48,374 nucleotides of DNA. It comes from Planctomyces sp. SH-PL62 (GTDB lineage: Bacteria; Planctomycetota; Planctomycetia; Planctomycetales; Planctomycetaceae). The stretch's first letter is position 1; every line of letters begins with the position of its first letter. Location of the stretch: contig CAMDEA010000044.1 in the NCBI GenBank assembly GCA_945893045.1, positions 1 through 48,374 of the forward strand, given 5' to 3'. A program made the position numbers and the translations under genes. Positions 32,737 through 41,902 of this stretch are shown piece by piece. Below the pieces are notes generated by a model. The model saw nothing but the letters and a program-made list of their open reading frames with translations, was not told the DNA's origin and searched no databases.

Positions 32737-35193
32737 TCAACTCAACGGGCACAGCCGCAGTCGTTGAGTGACCAATTCCGATACCGCCGCGCGATCCAAT
32801 GGCAAGACGTGATACTCACCGGAGTGCCACGCTTCGAATTGATCCGAGTAATTCGGCGAACCGGGATGTCCCGATTGGCTCTCGGCATCCACGGCCAGCA
32901 ACACATTCGTCGAGAGGTCCGCGATCAGGCGATAACCGGCTCCACTCGTCGCCAGCCAATCGGGACCGCCGCCGGTGTTGCAGACCGTGATCATGTCTCC
33001 CTTCACCGGCCCACCGCCGTGATTGAGCAGTTGTGCCAGATCGCCGCGACCGGCCAGCACATGCTTCAGCGGTAACTGATGCAGGCGGCCCCAGTGCCAA
33101 GTCGCCATGTCGGAACCGAATCGTTCCGTCAGATAACTCAGACTGTGCGTGAAGACGCGGTGCAGAGTCGGAAGTCGCTGTCCCTCAGGGAACCACCCCT
33201 GCGCATCATCCGCGAGTAAACGGCAAGCGATCCCCTCCGCTTGCTTCGCCAACAAGTCGGCTGTGACGCCGGAGAAACGGACGTCCGCGACGGCCTTCGA
33301 CCAGAATGTGAGGAACACATTGAACAATGTCGTCGCGACCGAATCGGCTTCGGTGCGTCCGTCCCAACCGCTCAAATGTTGCACTGCGGTGCGGACTCGC
33401 GGATCGTTGAGTTCAGCCAGCGCGGCCAACAGCGGAGGCAGACACGTCACGCCGCGCAGCGAGACTGTGTCGTGGTGCATCGCTCGAAAGTCTTCGACCG
33501 TAAAACCGTGACCGAGTCCGGCTTCGATCATCTCACGAATCCGCACCGCGCGGTAACCGCTGCTCCAAGTGCCGTACAGCGGGAAGGGATAATCGTCCCC
33601 CGCCAACCGGTTGTTAGCCGAAGCCAGCCAGCCGCGTGACGGATCAATAGCGTGCGGCATCGCCTCGAACGGCAGCAAGCCGAGCCATTGTTGATCGGGT
33701 TCCCAACCGGCGCGATAGCCTCGCTCAAACGTTTTGCGTTGCGGAATGCGTCCCGCGCAATGCACGGCGATCTGGCCCGCGACATCGGCGATGACCAAGT
33801 TGAATGTCGGCACATGCCACGGCCGCAGCGCTTCGCGAAACTCGGCGACAGACGATGCGCGGTCCATATTCAACAATGCGGTCAGCCAACCGCCATGAGA
33901 CGCGCCGAGCCATTTCAAAGTCACTGGCCTCGTAGACCGGACGCCTACGTCCGGTCGGCCGGCAAATTGCTCGGACGTAGGCGTCCGAGCTACGAGGGAG
34001 GCATTCCCCGGCGGCGGCAAGATCTCGTCAACGACGGGACCGTTTCGCGAGAAGCGAATCGTCCGCGAGATCGGTTCGGCCCCTTTGACGCGAATGTTCT
34101 CGACCAATTCGCGAGCCGGTTCCCAGCGGCCATCGAATTGGAAACAGTTGGGATGCGCGGGATCGGTTCGCTCTTGATACAGATCTCGCAGCGAGCAGAT
34201 GTTGTTGGTAATCCCCCAGGCGACGCGCTCATTGCGCCCAAACATGATTGCCGGCATCCCCACGTAGCCCATGCCCGCCACGTTGAAGCCGCCGCCGCAG
34301 AGATGCGCTTCGTACCAACACGACACGGCTTCGATGGCGATGTGCGGATCGCTGGCGACCATCGGCATTCCCGATCGGCAGTGCTGTCCCGCAACGACCC
34401 AGTTGTTGCTGCCGGTTCCTTCGGGATCGCCAGTCGCTTGGCCGACGCTCTCCAGCGGACGTTGACTCAGCTCACGTCGCAGGTCGGCGTAAGACTCCGG
34501 CGGCACGACCGCTTCTTCGTCCGCTTCACCCAGCAGAAACTCGCAGTACAGCGGCCCGTCGCCGAGCACTCGCTTGGCCAACTCCGGCATGACGATGACC
34601 GGAAAGCGGCCGGTCAGATACCAACGAAAGTCGCTCTCGATCGCCAAGCTGTCGATCGGCGACCACGGCTCCGGGCGATAGTCGAGCAAGTCGAACTCGA
34701 TCGGCAGGCACTCGCCGCTCTGAGCGATCAACGCATTGACGCCGTCAGCGAACGCTTGCAGCACTTCGCGCGTTTCATTCGGCAGACGCGACCATTCCGC
34801 TTGAGCGATGCGGTTGATCCCAACCGTGCGAGCCGCCAAGTCCAGCGGCACACCGTCCGGTCCCAGTATCTCAGCCAAACGACCAAGCCCTTTGCGTCGC
34901 AGGTAATCCAACTGAAACAGCCGATCCTGCGCCATCGCAAAGCCATATCCAAACCACAAGTCGCGAGCCGTCTCCGCAAAGATGTGCGGAATCCCCCAGC
35001 GATCCCGTTCGATCGACACGGTCGCCTGGACGCCCGCAACGACTTGCCCGTCACAGCGTGGAGCACGACTTTCCGCATCGCATTTCCAACGCTCATCAAA
35101 TCCGGCTCGCGTCCAACCGGCCGCCTCGCAGACGCTTTCGATCGCTTCGCCCGCACCAAGTCGCCGTAATACATCTCGCTCAAGAAAAGACAT
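32737..35193 (-). CDS. Penicillin acylase family (Ntn-hydrolase) protein with an in-frame repeat insertion
   Basis: An 818-residue S45-family amidohydrolase. The ATG at 35193 follows GGGAGC; the longer ORF upstream consists of repeats. The N-terminal alpha-chain part has VSIERDRWGIPHIFAET and FAMAQDRLFQLDYLRRKGLG. Self-cleavage is expected before Ser262 in GTGSNNWVV, which becomes the N-terminal nucleophile. The beta-chain has MVASDPHIAIEAVSCWYEAH. No signal peptide is evident. A GTAG palindrome at 33932-33993 is read in frame as about 21 extra residues (VARTPTSEQFAGRPDVGVRS) in the beta chain. The substrate is unknown; homologues split acyl-homoserine lactones or other amides. Confidence 0.93.
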   Translation of the reverse strand: MSFLERDVLRRLGAGEAIESVCEAAGWTRAGFDERWKCDAESRAPRCDGQVVAGVQATVSIERDRWGIPHIFAETARDLWFGYGFAMAQDRLFQLDYLRRKGLGRLAEILGPDGVPLDLAARTVGINRIAQAEWSRLPNETREVLQAFADGVNALIAQSGECLPIEFDLLDYRPEPWSPIDSLAIESDFRWYLTGRFPVIVMPELAKRVLGDGPLYCEFLLGEADEEAVVPPESYADLRRELSQRPLESVGQATGDPEGTGSNNWVVAGQHCRSGMPMVASDPHIAIEAVSCWYEAHLCGGGFNVAGMGYVGMPAIMFGRNERVAWGITNNICSLRDLYQERTDPAHPNCFQFDGRWEPARELVENIRVKGAEPISRTIRFSRNGPVVDEILPPPGNASLVARTPTSEQFAGRPDVGVRSTRPVTLKWLGASHGGWLTALLNMDRASSVAEFREALRPWHVPTFNLVIADVAGQIAVHCAGRIPQRKTFERGYRAGWEPDQQWLGLLPFEAMPHAIDPSRGWLASANNRLAGDDYPFPLYGTWSSGYRAVRIREMIEAGLGHGFTVEDFRAMHHDTVSLRGVTCLPPLLAALAELNDPRVRTAVQHLSGWDGRTEADSVATTLFNVFLTFWSKAVADVRFSGVTADLLAKQAEGIACRLLADDAQGWFPEGQRLPTLHRVFTHSLSYLTERFGSDMATWHWGRLHQLPLKHVLAGRGDLAQLLNHGGGPVKGDMITVCNTGGGPDWLATSGAGYRLIADLSTNVLLAVDAESQSGHPGSPNYSDQFEAWHSGEYHVLPLDRAAVSELVTQRLRLCPLS
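33932..33993. repeat. GTAG double-hairpin element inserted in frame in the acylase gene
   Basis: A 62-bp element. Hairpin 1 is ACCGGACG-CCTA-CGTCCGGT and hairpin 2 is CTCGGACG-TAGG-CGTCCGAG, bounded by GTAG and CTAC (extended by CTC/GAG). Loops are complementary. The frame is open on both sides and homologous acylase sequence resumes on each flank. Confidence 0.95.
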
Positions 35194-35217
35194 CGCGCAT
35201 GCTCCCGATAAGTTTCT

Positions 35218-35292
35218 GGCGAGCGGGGCGGCGTCAGCCCCCCGGTGCGTTCCTGACCTGCCGAACCGGGGGCTGACGCCGCCCCGCTCGCC
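35218..35292. repeat. GGCGAGCGGGGCGGCGTCAG inverted repeat
   Basis: Near-perfect arms of about 28 bp (one extra C in one arm) enclose an 18-19-bp centre containing TTCCTGACCTGCC. It lies in the divergent gap between the acylase and the TPR-protein genes. The gap (35194-35500) also holds a single GTAACCCGAAGCG-type arm at 35345-35365 and the palindrome at 35441-35503. Confidence 0.93.
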
Positions 35293-35440
35293 TGACAGAT
35301 TCAGAGATTCATAGCCATGATTGGAAGTTTCGTGAAGCGCTCGCCCTCGCTGACGCTTCGGGTTAGTGTTCGACCGCCAACATTCTTCGCCACTCCCGTT
35401 TTCAATTCCGATCATGTCACGTCCCATCACCAATCGCCGC

Positions 35441-35503
35441 CATTCCTCTGGCTCCATTCCTCTGGCAAAGTTTTTCCGGCAGAGGAATGGGGCCAGAGGA
35501 ATG
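35441..35503. repeat. Inverted repeat that contains the ribosome-binding site and start of the TPR gene
   Basis: Arms of 24 bp (35441-35464, 35480-35503; one mismatch that can still pair as G-U) are built of two copies of CATTCCTCTGG. The 3' arm contains AGAGGA and the ATG (35501) of the downstream gene. Folding of the mRNA would hide both. Confidence 0.92.
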
Positions 35504-38041
35504 ATTTGGCTCGTGGCGTTTTTGATTGTCGCGACGACTTCACTGCGGGCCGATGACGCGACCGCGCGGTTCTACGAACAGCTTCGGCAGCGGCAGCTTT
35601 TCAGCTTGGTCGAATCGGATGGCTTGCGGCGTCTCGACGCGAAGTCGCTGAGCGACCGCGAGCGTGGCGAGTTGGTACTGGAACTCTCGCGAACATACAC
35701 GGCGCATGCCTGGCACACTGGCGGTTCCGAGCAAGACGATCTGTGGCACCGTGCCGCGCGAATCATCGTCGAGCATTTGAATCGCACGAAGTCAGCATCA
35801 CGTCAGGAATTGTTTGAGACGCAATTGGCATTGATCGACCTCAGCCGAGCGGAATGGTCGCTCGCGCAGACGGAGTTGCGGCCGGAGGATCGCGAGTTGC
35901 GTCAGCAAGGACGGACGGCGATTGACGCGGCACTGGAACGACTCGCCCCGTTGGAGAAGACACTGGGCCAGCAAGTGCGTCAGAACTCGACGGACGCGGC
36001 GGCGGGAAGCCGGCCGACGTCGAAAGACTCCGCGGACAAACTCTCTCTGTACGAGCGACGTGCATTGTGGATGCAGCTTCGCTTTCGACTCGGACTCGCG
36101 CGGCTGACGCAAGCGCGACTCGCGACCGAGAACGCGGACCGCGCGGCCGCACTGGTCGCGGCGGATGAGTGGCTCCTGCCGCTCGGCACTGCGTCGAGCA
36201 ATGACCGATTGACGGGCGAAAGCCAACTCGTACTGGCCGAAGTCGCGCGTCTGCGCGGCGATCTCGACCGTGCGACCAAAATGTTGACCGCGTTTGAGAA
36301 GTCCATCGCCGAGGACACGTCACTCGAACAGCGCGAACGTTTCGTCATCGAACACTTGCGCGGGATGCTCGCCAAGCGGCAGCTCACCGAGGCGGCATCT
36401 TGGCTGATCGAGCAACGTCAGACCGGCGTCTTGAAAACGGACGCCGCAAATCCGTCAGCGATGTCGGCCGAAGTGGCTTATTGGCAAATCGCGATCGAAC
36501 TCGCCGTGTGGCGAGTCACCGTTGAGCGTGGCGACACCAAGCTGACGACCGAGTTATGGGACCGCGTCGCGGCCGAAGTCGCACGACTGCGACAAACCGA
36601 CGGCGGCTATTGGGCGGCGCGAGCGCAGCTCGACTGGCAGCGCGAACGTGACGTGCGCGATTACGGCCGCGAACTCGCGAGCCTCGTGCGTCAGGCACGT
36701 TCTTCGTTCTCTTCCGGCCAGACCGACGCGGCGATCCCGCGCTATGATGAGGCACTCGCGGCAGCGCGGAAGAGACCGCCGGATGCCGCGACGACAAACT
36801 TGCTTCGGGAACTCGCCGACACGCGGGCGTCGCTGCTGTTCCAAGCGAAACGCTTCGACGAAGCCGCCGCCGCGTTTCGCGAGCTGGCCGAAGCGCCGCG
36901 ACACGAACGCTCGGCCGCGACTCATTTGCTCTGGGCGTTTTGTCTCGGCAAGCTGTTCGAGAAAGAGCCGACCGACGAACGCCGCGCTTTGTTCCTCGAC
37001 ACGTTGCGCCAATTGCGCGAACGATATGCCGATCAACCGGAATCTGCCGAAGCGGCTTGGCTGCTCGGCCAGATGCACGAACGGCAACAGCAGTTTCTCG
37101 AAGCCATCGAGCTGTTCGCGTCGATCCCGGCCCCGCACGCGCGCTACGACGAAGCGTGGGCCGGCATCGCCCGCAGTCACGAGCGACACGTTGCTCGATT
37201 GCGAGCCGAGAACAAGCCGACGGCGGATGCGGAGTCGGCTGCAATCAAACATTTGCTTCCGACGGTAGAACTGCGAATTTCAAATCTCAAATCTCAAATC
37301 TCAAATCCGCAAGCGGAAATGCTCGTGCGGCTCGCGAGGCTTTTGTTGGAGCGGCAACCGGCGGACTACAAGTCAGCGGATCAATGGTTAGAAGCAGTCC
37401 TCGCGCAATCGAAAGACCGCGATTGGTTAAAGGCTGCGGAACAACTGCGAGTCGTCTCGCTCGCGGGACAACGGAGAATCGACGAAGCGGAGAAGCTGAT
37501 CGGCACGCTCGAAGAATCGGGACCGGAGGAATTACTCGCTCTGTTGGACGGTCTCGCAGCGGTCGCAGCGCACTGCGACATGGGGACGCAGCGGCTGGTG
37601 GCCGAACTGCAATTGCGCGCGTCACAAACTCTGGCGGAATCGCCGAAGAAATTGACGGACGCTCAACGATTGCGGTTGTGGCGAGCACGCGCGGAAGCGT
37701 TCTCCGCCACGGGTCAGCCGACGAAAGCCGTCGCTGTCTATGAACAGCTCGTCGAAAAATCTCCGCGCGATGCGAAGCTGCTTCGTACCGCCGCGGAGTT
37801 GAGTGAGTCGCTCAGTTCCACAACCGGCGATCAACACGCGAAGACGTATTGGCGACGACTGGAAGGCTCGCTCAAAGCGGGCAGCACCGAATGGCTCGAC
37901 GCGCGCTGGCATGTCATCCGCAACTGCCAACGTCTCGGCGAGAAAGCCGAGGCCGACAAACTGCTGAAGGTTACGAAGCTGCTGTACCCTGAACTTGGCG
38001 GGCAAACGATGCGAGGCAAGTTCGAGGAACTCGAACACTAA
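35501..38041 (+). CDS. Exported TPR-like helical repeat protein
   Basis: An 846-residue protein. ATG 35501 gives a clean signal peptide (MIWLVAFLIVATTSLRA) and is preceded by AGAGGA; the ORF is open 45 codons upstream through a palindrome. The mature part is helical repeats throughout, with TPR-like segments (AAWLLGQMHERQQQFLEAIELF, PTKAVAVYEQLVEKSPRDAKLL). It resembles tol-pal-associated or planctomycete envelope TPR proteins but no firm family is assigned. Near residues 594-605 four heptamer repeats are translated in frame as ISNLKSQISN, which is foreign to the protein. Confidence 0.88.
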   Translation: MIWLVAFLIVATTSLRADDATARFYEQLRQRQLFSLVESDGLRRLDAKSLSDRERGELVLELSRTYTAHAWHTGGSEQDDLWHRAARIIVEHLNRTKSASRQELFETQLALIDLSRAEWSLAQTELRPEDRELRQQGRTAIDAALERLAPLEKTLGQQVRQNSTDAAAGSRPTSKDSADKLSLYERRALWMQLRFRLGLARLTQARLATENADRAAALVAADEWLLPLGTASSNDRLTGESQLVLAEVARLRGDLDRATKMLTAFEKSIAEDTSLEQRERFVIEHLRGMLAKRQLTEAASWLIEQRQTGVLKTDAANPSAMSAEVAYWQIAIELAVWRVTVERGDTKLTTELWDRVAAEVARLRQTDGGYWAARAQLDWQRERDVRDYGRELASLVRQARSSFSSGQTDAAIPRYDEALAAARKRPPDAATTNLLRELADTRASLLFQAKRFDEAAAAFRELAEAPRHERSAATHLLWAFCLGKLFEKEPTDERRALFLDTLRQLRERYADQPESAEAAWLLGQMHERQQQFLEAIELFASIPAPHARYDEAWAGIARSHERHVARLRAENKPTADAESAAIKHLLPTVELRISNLKSQISNPQAEMLVRLARLLLERQPADYKSADQWLEAVLAQSKDRDWLKAAEQLRVVSLAGQRRIDEAEKLIGTLEESGPEELLALLDGLAAVAAHCDMGTQRLVAELQLRASQTLAESPKKLTDAQRLRLWRARAEAFSATGQPTKAVAVYEQLVEKSPRDAKLLRTAAELSESLSSTTGDQHAKTYWRRLEGSLKAGSTEWLDARWHVIRNCQRLGEKAEADKLLKVTKLLYPELGGQTMRGKFEELEH
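37281..37308. repeat. CAAATCT heptamer array inside a coding region
   Basis: Three exact CAAATCT units and a fourth, CAAATCC, in tandem. It lies in frame in the TPR protein gene and is translated as SNLKSQISN. It is the third array of this unit in the window (others at 20159-20186 and 21175-21209). Confidence 0.92.
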
Positions 38042-38109
38042 CGAGGTTGTGTCGCAGGGCATGAGAACAATGACGGCGTCTTGTGGATCAGATCGTGATT
38101 CGCGGGGAC

Positions 38110-38216
38110 TTCGCACACGGATGCGAGGGGCACACACGGATGAAAAGAATGCACACGGATCAACGAATCGTTTGCCCCGCCTCCATCCGTGTGTGCCCCT
38201 CGCATCCGTGTGCGAA
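38110..38216. repeat. Perfect 33-bp inverted repeat (TTCGCACACGGATG family)
   Basis: Arms at 38110-38142 and 38184-38216 are perfect complements. Each arm contains CACACGGATG in direct repetition, and a third copy (GCACACGGAT) is in the 41-bp centre. It lies between two convergent genes. Confidence 0.94.
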
Positions 38217-38235
38217 GCGCGTCGTGCTCAATTCA

Positions 38236-39606
38236 TCACACCGCCGCGCCCGTGAAGAGCGATTCGATCACGTCACCGCGGTTCAAGCGGACGGGACGGT
38301 TGAGCCGATCGCGGACTTCGGTGTCCGGTTCAATGCCTAGCACGTGATAGACAGTCGCGCCGACATCGTTGGGTGAGAACGCGCGCGTGACCGGATAGGC
38401 GCCGATGTCGTCCGAGCGGCCGATGACCTGACCGGGACGCACGCCGGCTCCGGCAAAGAGGGCAAAAAAGCATGGTCCCCAATGATCACGGCCGCGCTGG
38501 GCGTTGATCTTCGGAGTCCGACCGAACTCGCCGAGCATCATCACCAGCGTGTCTTCGAGCCGCCCCGACTCATGAAGATCATCGAGCAATGCGGACACAC
38601 CTTGATCGACCGGCGGAAGCAATTGGTTCTTCAACGTCGGGAAGATGTTGCCGTGGTTGTCCCAGGTTTGGACGCGGCCGATGTTCGTCTGCACGACGCG
38701 CACGCCGGACTCGATCAATCGCCGAGCCAGCAACAGCGACTGACCGGTCGTCGTGCGGCCGTAGCGATCGCGCACGGCGTCGGTCTCACGATTCAATTGA
38801 AATGCCTCGGCCAATCGGCTGGAGGTCAACAGCGAGAACGCCAACTCCTGATCGTTCTGCAATCTCAGCGATTGAGCGGCCTCACCCAGCCGGACTTGTT
38901 GCCGATTGACCTCGCTCAGCAGCGAATGCCTTTGACCGAGCCGACTGACATCCAGGCCCGGCGAAAGCGACAACGCATCGACGCGGAAGTCCGGCTTGTT
39001 CGGATCGGCGGTGATCTGCCACGGATCGGAATTCGGCCCCAGGAATCCGGCGTGCTGCCCCGGCCAAGTCAGCGGTCCTTCTCGCAAAAACGTCGGCAGA
39101 TTCACGCCGCACGGGATGCCGGTGTTCTGCGGTTGCAGGAACTGCAACGCAGCCGAGTAGCTCGGCCAGTCATCGCGCGAGGCGACTTTGTCAAAGAAGC
39201 CGCCCGGTTGTTTCTCACCGGTCAACACATAATGCGTGGACATCAAATGGTTGTTGTCGCCGTGCGACAGCGAGCGAATCACCGCGTACCGCTGAGCACG
39301 CTCGGCGAGCTTCGGCAGGTGCTCGCAAATCTGATAGCCGGGGATCGAAGTCGCGATCTGTTTGAACTCGCCCCGAATCTCTGCCGGAGCATCCGGCTTC
39401 ATGTCAAACGTGTCGTGATGACTAGCGGCTCCAGTCAAAAACACGATCACGAGAGACTTCGGAGTCCGGGTCGCCGCGACTGCTCGTTGGCCAGCGACCT
39501 GAGCGAGCCCAACTCCCAGCAACCCTGAATACCCGACCTGCATCAGCTCGCGCCGAGACACGCCGGTTTTGTGCTGGTGAGGCAGTGGTCGCTCGGCATT
39601 CGTCAT
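38236..39606 (-). CDS. DUF1501 exported protein, paralogue 2
   Basis: A 456-residue DUF1501 protein with a Tat-type signal (SRRELMQVGYSGLLGVGLAQ). Typical parts: VIVFLTGAASHHDTFDMKPD, SLSHGDNNHLMSTHYVLTG, RRLIESGVRVVQTN, WDNHGNIFPTLKN, GEFGRTPKINAQRGRDHWGP and the YHVLGIEPDTEVRDRLNRP end. ATG 39606 follows GGAGA by eight bases; the apparent upstream start is a TTG. It is only distantly similar to the DUF1501 at 30457-31860. Function is unknown; exported phosphatase/sulfatase-like fold. Confidence 0.94.
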   Translation of the reverse strand: MTNAERPLPHQHKTGVSRRELMQVGYSGLLGVGLAQVAGQRAVAATRTPKSLVIVFLTGAASHHDTFDMKPDAPAEIRGEFKQIATSIPGYQICEHLPKLAERAQRYAVIRSLSHGDNNHLMSTHYVLTGEKQPGGFFDKVASRDDWPSYSAALQFLQPQNTGIPCGVNLPTFLREGPLTWPGQHAGFLGPNSDPWQITADPNKPDFRVDALSLSPGLDVSRLGQRHSLLSEVNRQQVRLGEAAQSLRLQNDQELAFSLLTSSRLAEAFQLNRETDAVRDRYGRTTTGQSLLLARRLIESGVRVVQTNIGRVQTWDNHGNIFPTLKNQLLPPVDQGVSALLDDLHESGRLEDTLVMMLGEFGRTPKINAQRGRDHWGPCFFALFAGAGVRPGQVIGRSDDIGAYPVTRAFSPNDVGATVYHVLGIEPDTEVRDRLNRPVRLNRGDVIESLFTGAAV

Positions 39607-39775
39607 CGTTGTCGTCTCCAAATTGCACTTGGGTCGCGGATGTCTCAGCAGAGAATACCACCGATCCGCCGCGTTGGAAAACGCGAACTGGCCGGCGCAT
39701 CGAAGATCGTTGCGTTGCCATGTAGGATGCCCCGCCTTCGAAGGACCATCCCACCTTTTTTGGAGACCACATTCG

Positions 39776-41803
39776 ATGAGAATCCCTCAACTCACCATCA
39801 CCGTCCGAGTGTTGGCTTTCGTCGGCCTGCTTTCGAACTCGCTGAGCGCTGCTGAGAAGCTCAGCCTCAGCAGCCTCTTCACCGATCACGCGGTCTTGCA
39901 GCGCGACATCGCGGTTCCCGTGTGGGGCAAGGCCGAACCAGGATCGAAACTCCTCGTGCAATTCGCGGGACAAGAGAAGTCCGCCACGACCGACAAGGAC
40001 GGCAAGTGGTCCGTGAAGCTCGACCCGCTGACGGCTTCGGCCGAGGGTCGCGCATTGAGCGTGAAAGTGGTGGAAGGGAATGAGGCAGTCGCTCGGCAAG
40101 ACGTGCTCGTCGGCGACGTTTGGGTTTGCAGCGGTCAATCGAACATGGGCTGGACGCTCAACAAATCCACCGGCGGCGATCAGGCGATCGCGGCGGCGGG
40201 TGATGCGCAGTTGCGGCTGTTCAATGCGGGTGCTCGCGCGGTCGATGAGCCGCAAGATTCGATCGGCGGAACGTGGGCGGTCGATTCCCCGCAGAGCGCG
40301 GCGAACTTTTCCGGCGTCGCGTATTTCTTTGGCAAAGAACTGCGGAAATCGCTGGGAGTGCCGGTCGGACTCATTAAGTCGGCGGTCGGCGGAACGGTCT
40401 GCGAAGCCTGGACTCCGAAAGCGGACCTCGAAACCAATCCGACGTTGAAGCCGTTACTCGATCAACAGGCCCAGCGATTGGCTGGCTTTCCCAAAGTTCT
40501 GGAAGACTACAAGCAGCGCGAACCGGAATTGCTGAAGCAGTACGAAGAATCCCTCGCGAAAGCGAAAGCCGACAAGAAGCCAGAGCCGCGCAAGCCGGCC
40601 GCGCCGCAAGATCCCGCCGTCAGCGCCAATCGGCCATTCGGCCTCTACAACGGTTCGATCGCCCCGCTGGTTCCCTATGCGATTCGCGGAGCCATCTGGT
40701 ATCAAGGCGAATCGAATTCTTCACGCGGCAAGGAATATCAAACGCTTTTCCCCGCGATGATCACCGCGTGGAGAAAGGTCTGGGGCCAAGGAGATTTTCC
40801 GTTCCTGTTCGTGCAGATCGCGCCGCACGGCGGCATGTCGCCGGAGATTCGCGAAGCTCAGCGGCTCGCCGTTCAGACGACCCAGAACACCGCGATGGCT
40901 GTGACGCTGGATGTCGGTCATCCGTCCGACATTCATCCGCAAGACAAGCAGCCCGTTGGAGCACGACTCGCGCTTGCCGCACGTGTACTCGCGCATGGCG
41001 AGAAGATCGAATACTCCGGCCCGGCCTACGACTCGATGTCCGTCAGCGGCAACAAAGCCACGCTCACGTTCAAGCACGTCGGCGGTGGACTGGTCGCGAA
41101 AGAAGGAAAGCTCAAGGGCTTCACGATCGCCGGCCCCGATGGCAAGTTCGTCGAAGCGACTACCAAGATCAAAGATGACACGATCGTCGTCTTCAGTGAC
41201 TCCGTGAGTTCGCCAACGGCCGTCCGTTACGGCTGGTCGAACGTGCCGGAAGCGAGCCTCTGGAACAACGCCGGCTTTCCCGCGTCGCCATTTCAAACTG
41301 ACGGCGCGTTCCTGCTCGAAGAGGGCTTCGAGATGCTGCTCAACGGCACCGATCTGACCGGTTGGCACTACGCCAACGGCCCCGAGTTCAAAGCGATGCC
41401 GCACGCCAGCGACGGCCGCTACACCGCTCGCGACGGTCGCATCGTCGTGAACCCCGGCAAGGGACTGGCTCAGATGTGGACGACGCGCGAGTTCCAGCAC
41501 GACTTCCACTTGAAGCTGGAGTTTCGCGCCGGAGTGAACGCCGACAGCGGCATCTTCCTCCGCAAGCCGCAGCTTCAATGCCGCGATTACTTGGTGGCCG
41601 GACCCTACAAGGAACTGACGAAGTACAAGCCACAAGACTGGAACGAAATCGAAGTCTTCGTGAAAGGTGGAGTCGCCACCTGCACCTGCAACGGCGAAGA
41701 GCTGAAGTTCCCGAACGAGCTGCCGGCGACCGGCCCCATCGGCCTCGAAGCCGACCGAGGCCAAATGGAATACCGCCGCATTCGGATCAAAGAGGTGAAG
41801 TGA
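39776..41803 (+). CDS. Exported sialate O-acetylesterase-like esterase with C-terminal DUF1080 domain
   Basis: A 675-residue two-domain enzyme. ATG 39776 follows GGAGA and starts a signal peptide (MRIPQLTITVRVLAFVGLLS). An Ig-like segment (LSSLFTDHAVLQRDIAVPVW) leads to a SASA/SGNH esterase with Ser122 in CSGQSNMGW, VGGTVCEAW, GAIWYQGESNS and a later DIHPQDKQPVG holding the catalytic His. A Lys/Pro-rich insertion follows about residue 255. The last 160 residues are a DUF1080 (3-keto-disaccharide hydrolase/LamG-like) domain: MLLNGTDLTGWHY, RAGVNADSGIFLRK, DWNEIEVFVKGG. It likely removes acetyl groups from polysaccharides outside the cell. Confidence 0.94.
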   Translation: MRIPQLTITVRVLAFVGLLSNSLSAAEKLSLSSLFTDHAVLQRDIAVPVWGKAEPGSKLLVQFAGQEKSATTDKDGKWSVKLDPLTASAEGRALSVKVVEGNEAVARQDVLVGDVWVCSGQSNMGWTLNKSTGGDQAIAAAGDAQLRLFNAGARAVDEPQDSIGGTWAVDSPQSAANFSGVAYFFGKELRKSLGVPVGLIKSAVGGTVCEAWTPKADLETNPTLKPLLDQQAQRLAGFPKVLEDYKQREPELLKQYEESLAKAKADKKPEPRKPAAPQDPAVSANRPFGLYNGSIAPLVPYAIRGAIWYQGESNSSRGKEYQTLFPAMITAWRKVWGQGDFPFLFVQIAPHGGMSPEIREAQRLAVQTTQNTAMAVTLDVGHPSDIHPQDKQPVGARLALAARVLAHGEKIEYSGPAYDSMSVSGNKATLTFKHVGGGLVAKEGKLKGFTIAGPDGKFVEATTKIKDDTIVVFSDSVSSPTAVRYGWSNVPEASLWNNAGFPASPFQTDGAFLLEEGFEMLLNGTDLTGWHYANGPEFKAMPHASDGRYTARDGRIVVNPGKGLAQMWTTREFQHDFHLKLEFRAGVNADSGIFLRKPQLQCRDYLVAGPYKELTKYKPQDWNEIEVFVKGGVATCTCNGEELKFPNELPATGPIGLEADRGQMEYRRIRIKEVK

Positions 41804-41810
41804 GACTCGC

Positions 41811-41867
41811 CGGAAGTGTGGTGTCTCGTGAGCGCGGATGAGTTGGTGCCTCACGAGACATCTTCCG
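41811..41867. repeat. Imperfect inverted repeat after the esterase gene
   Basis: TGTCTCGTGAG and CTCACGAGACA pair (11 bp), extended outward by GGAAG / CTTCC after a mismatched stretch. It lies between the esterase stop and the GNAT-like gene and may serve as a transcript-end hairpin. No T-tract follows. Confidence 0.7.
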
Positions 41868-41902
41868 TACTTTCAGACCGGGTGTGACGTGGAGTGATTA
41901 CG

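Noticed and set aside
33652..35169. A 505-codon plus-strand ORF
   Set aside because: It is antisense to the penicillin acylase gene and has no recognisable domain.
35194..35457. 88-codon N-terminal extension of the penicillin acylase
   Set aside because: It is read through two repeat families; ATG 35193 has its own ribosome-binding site.
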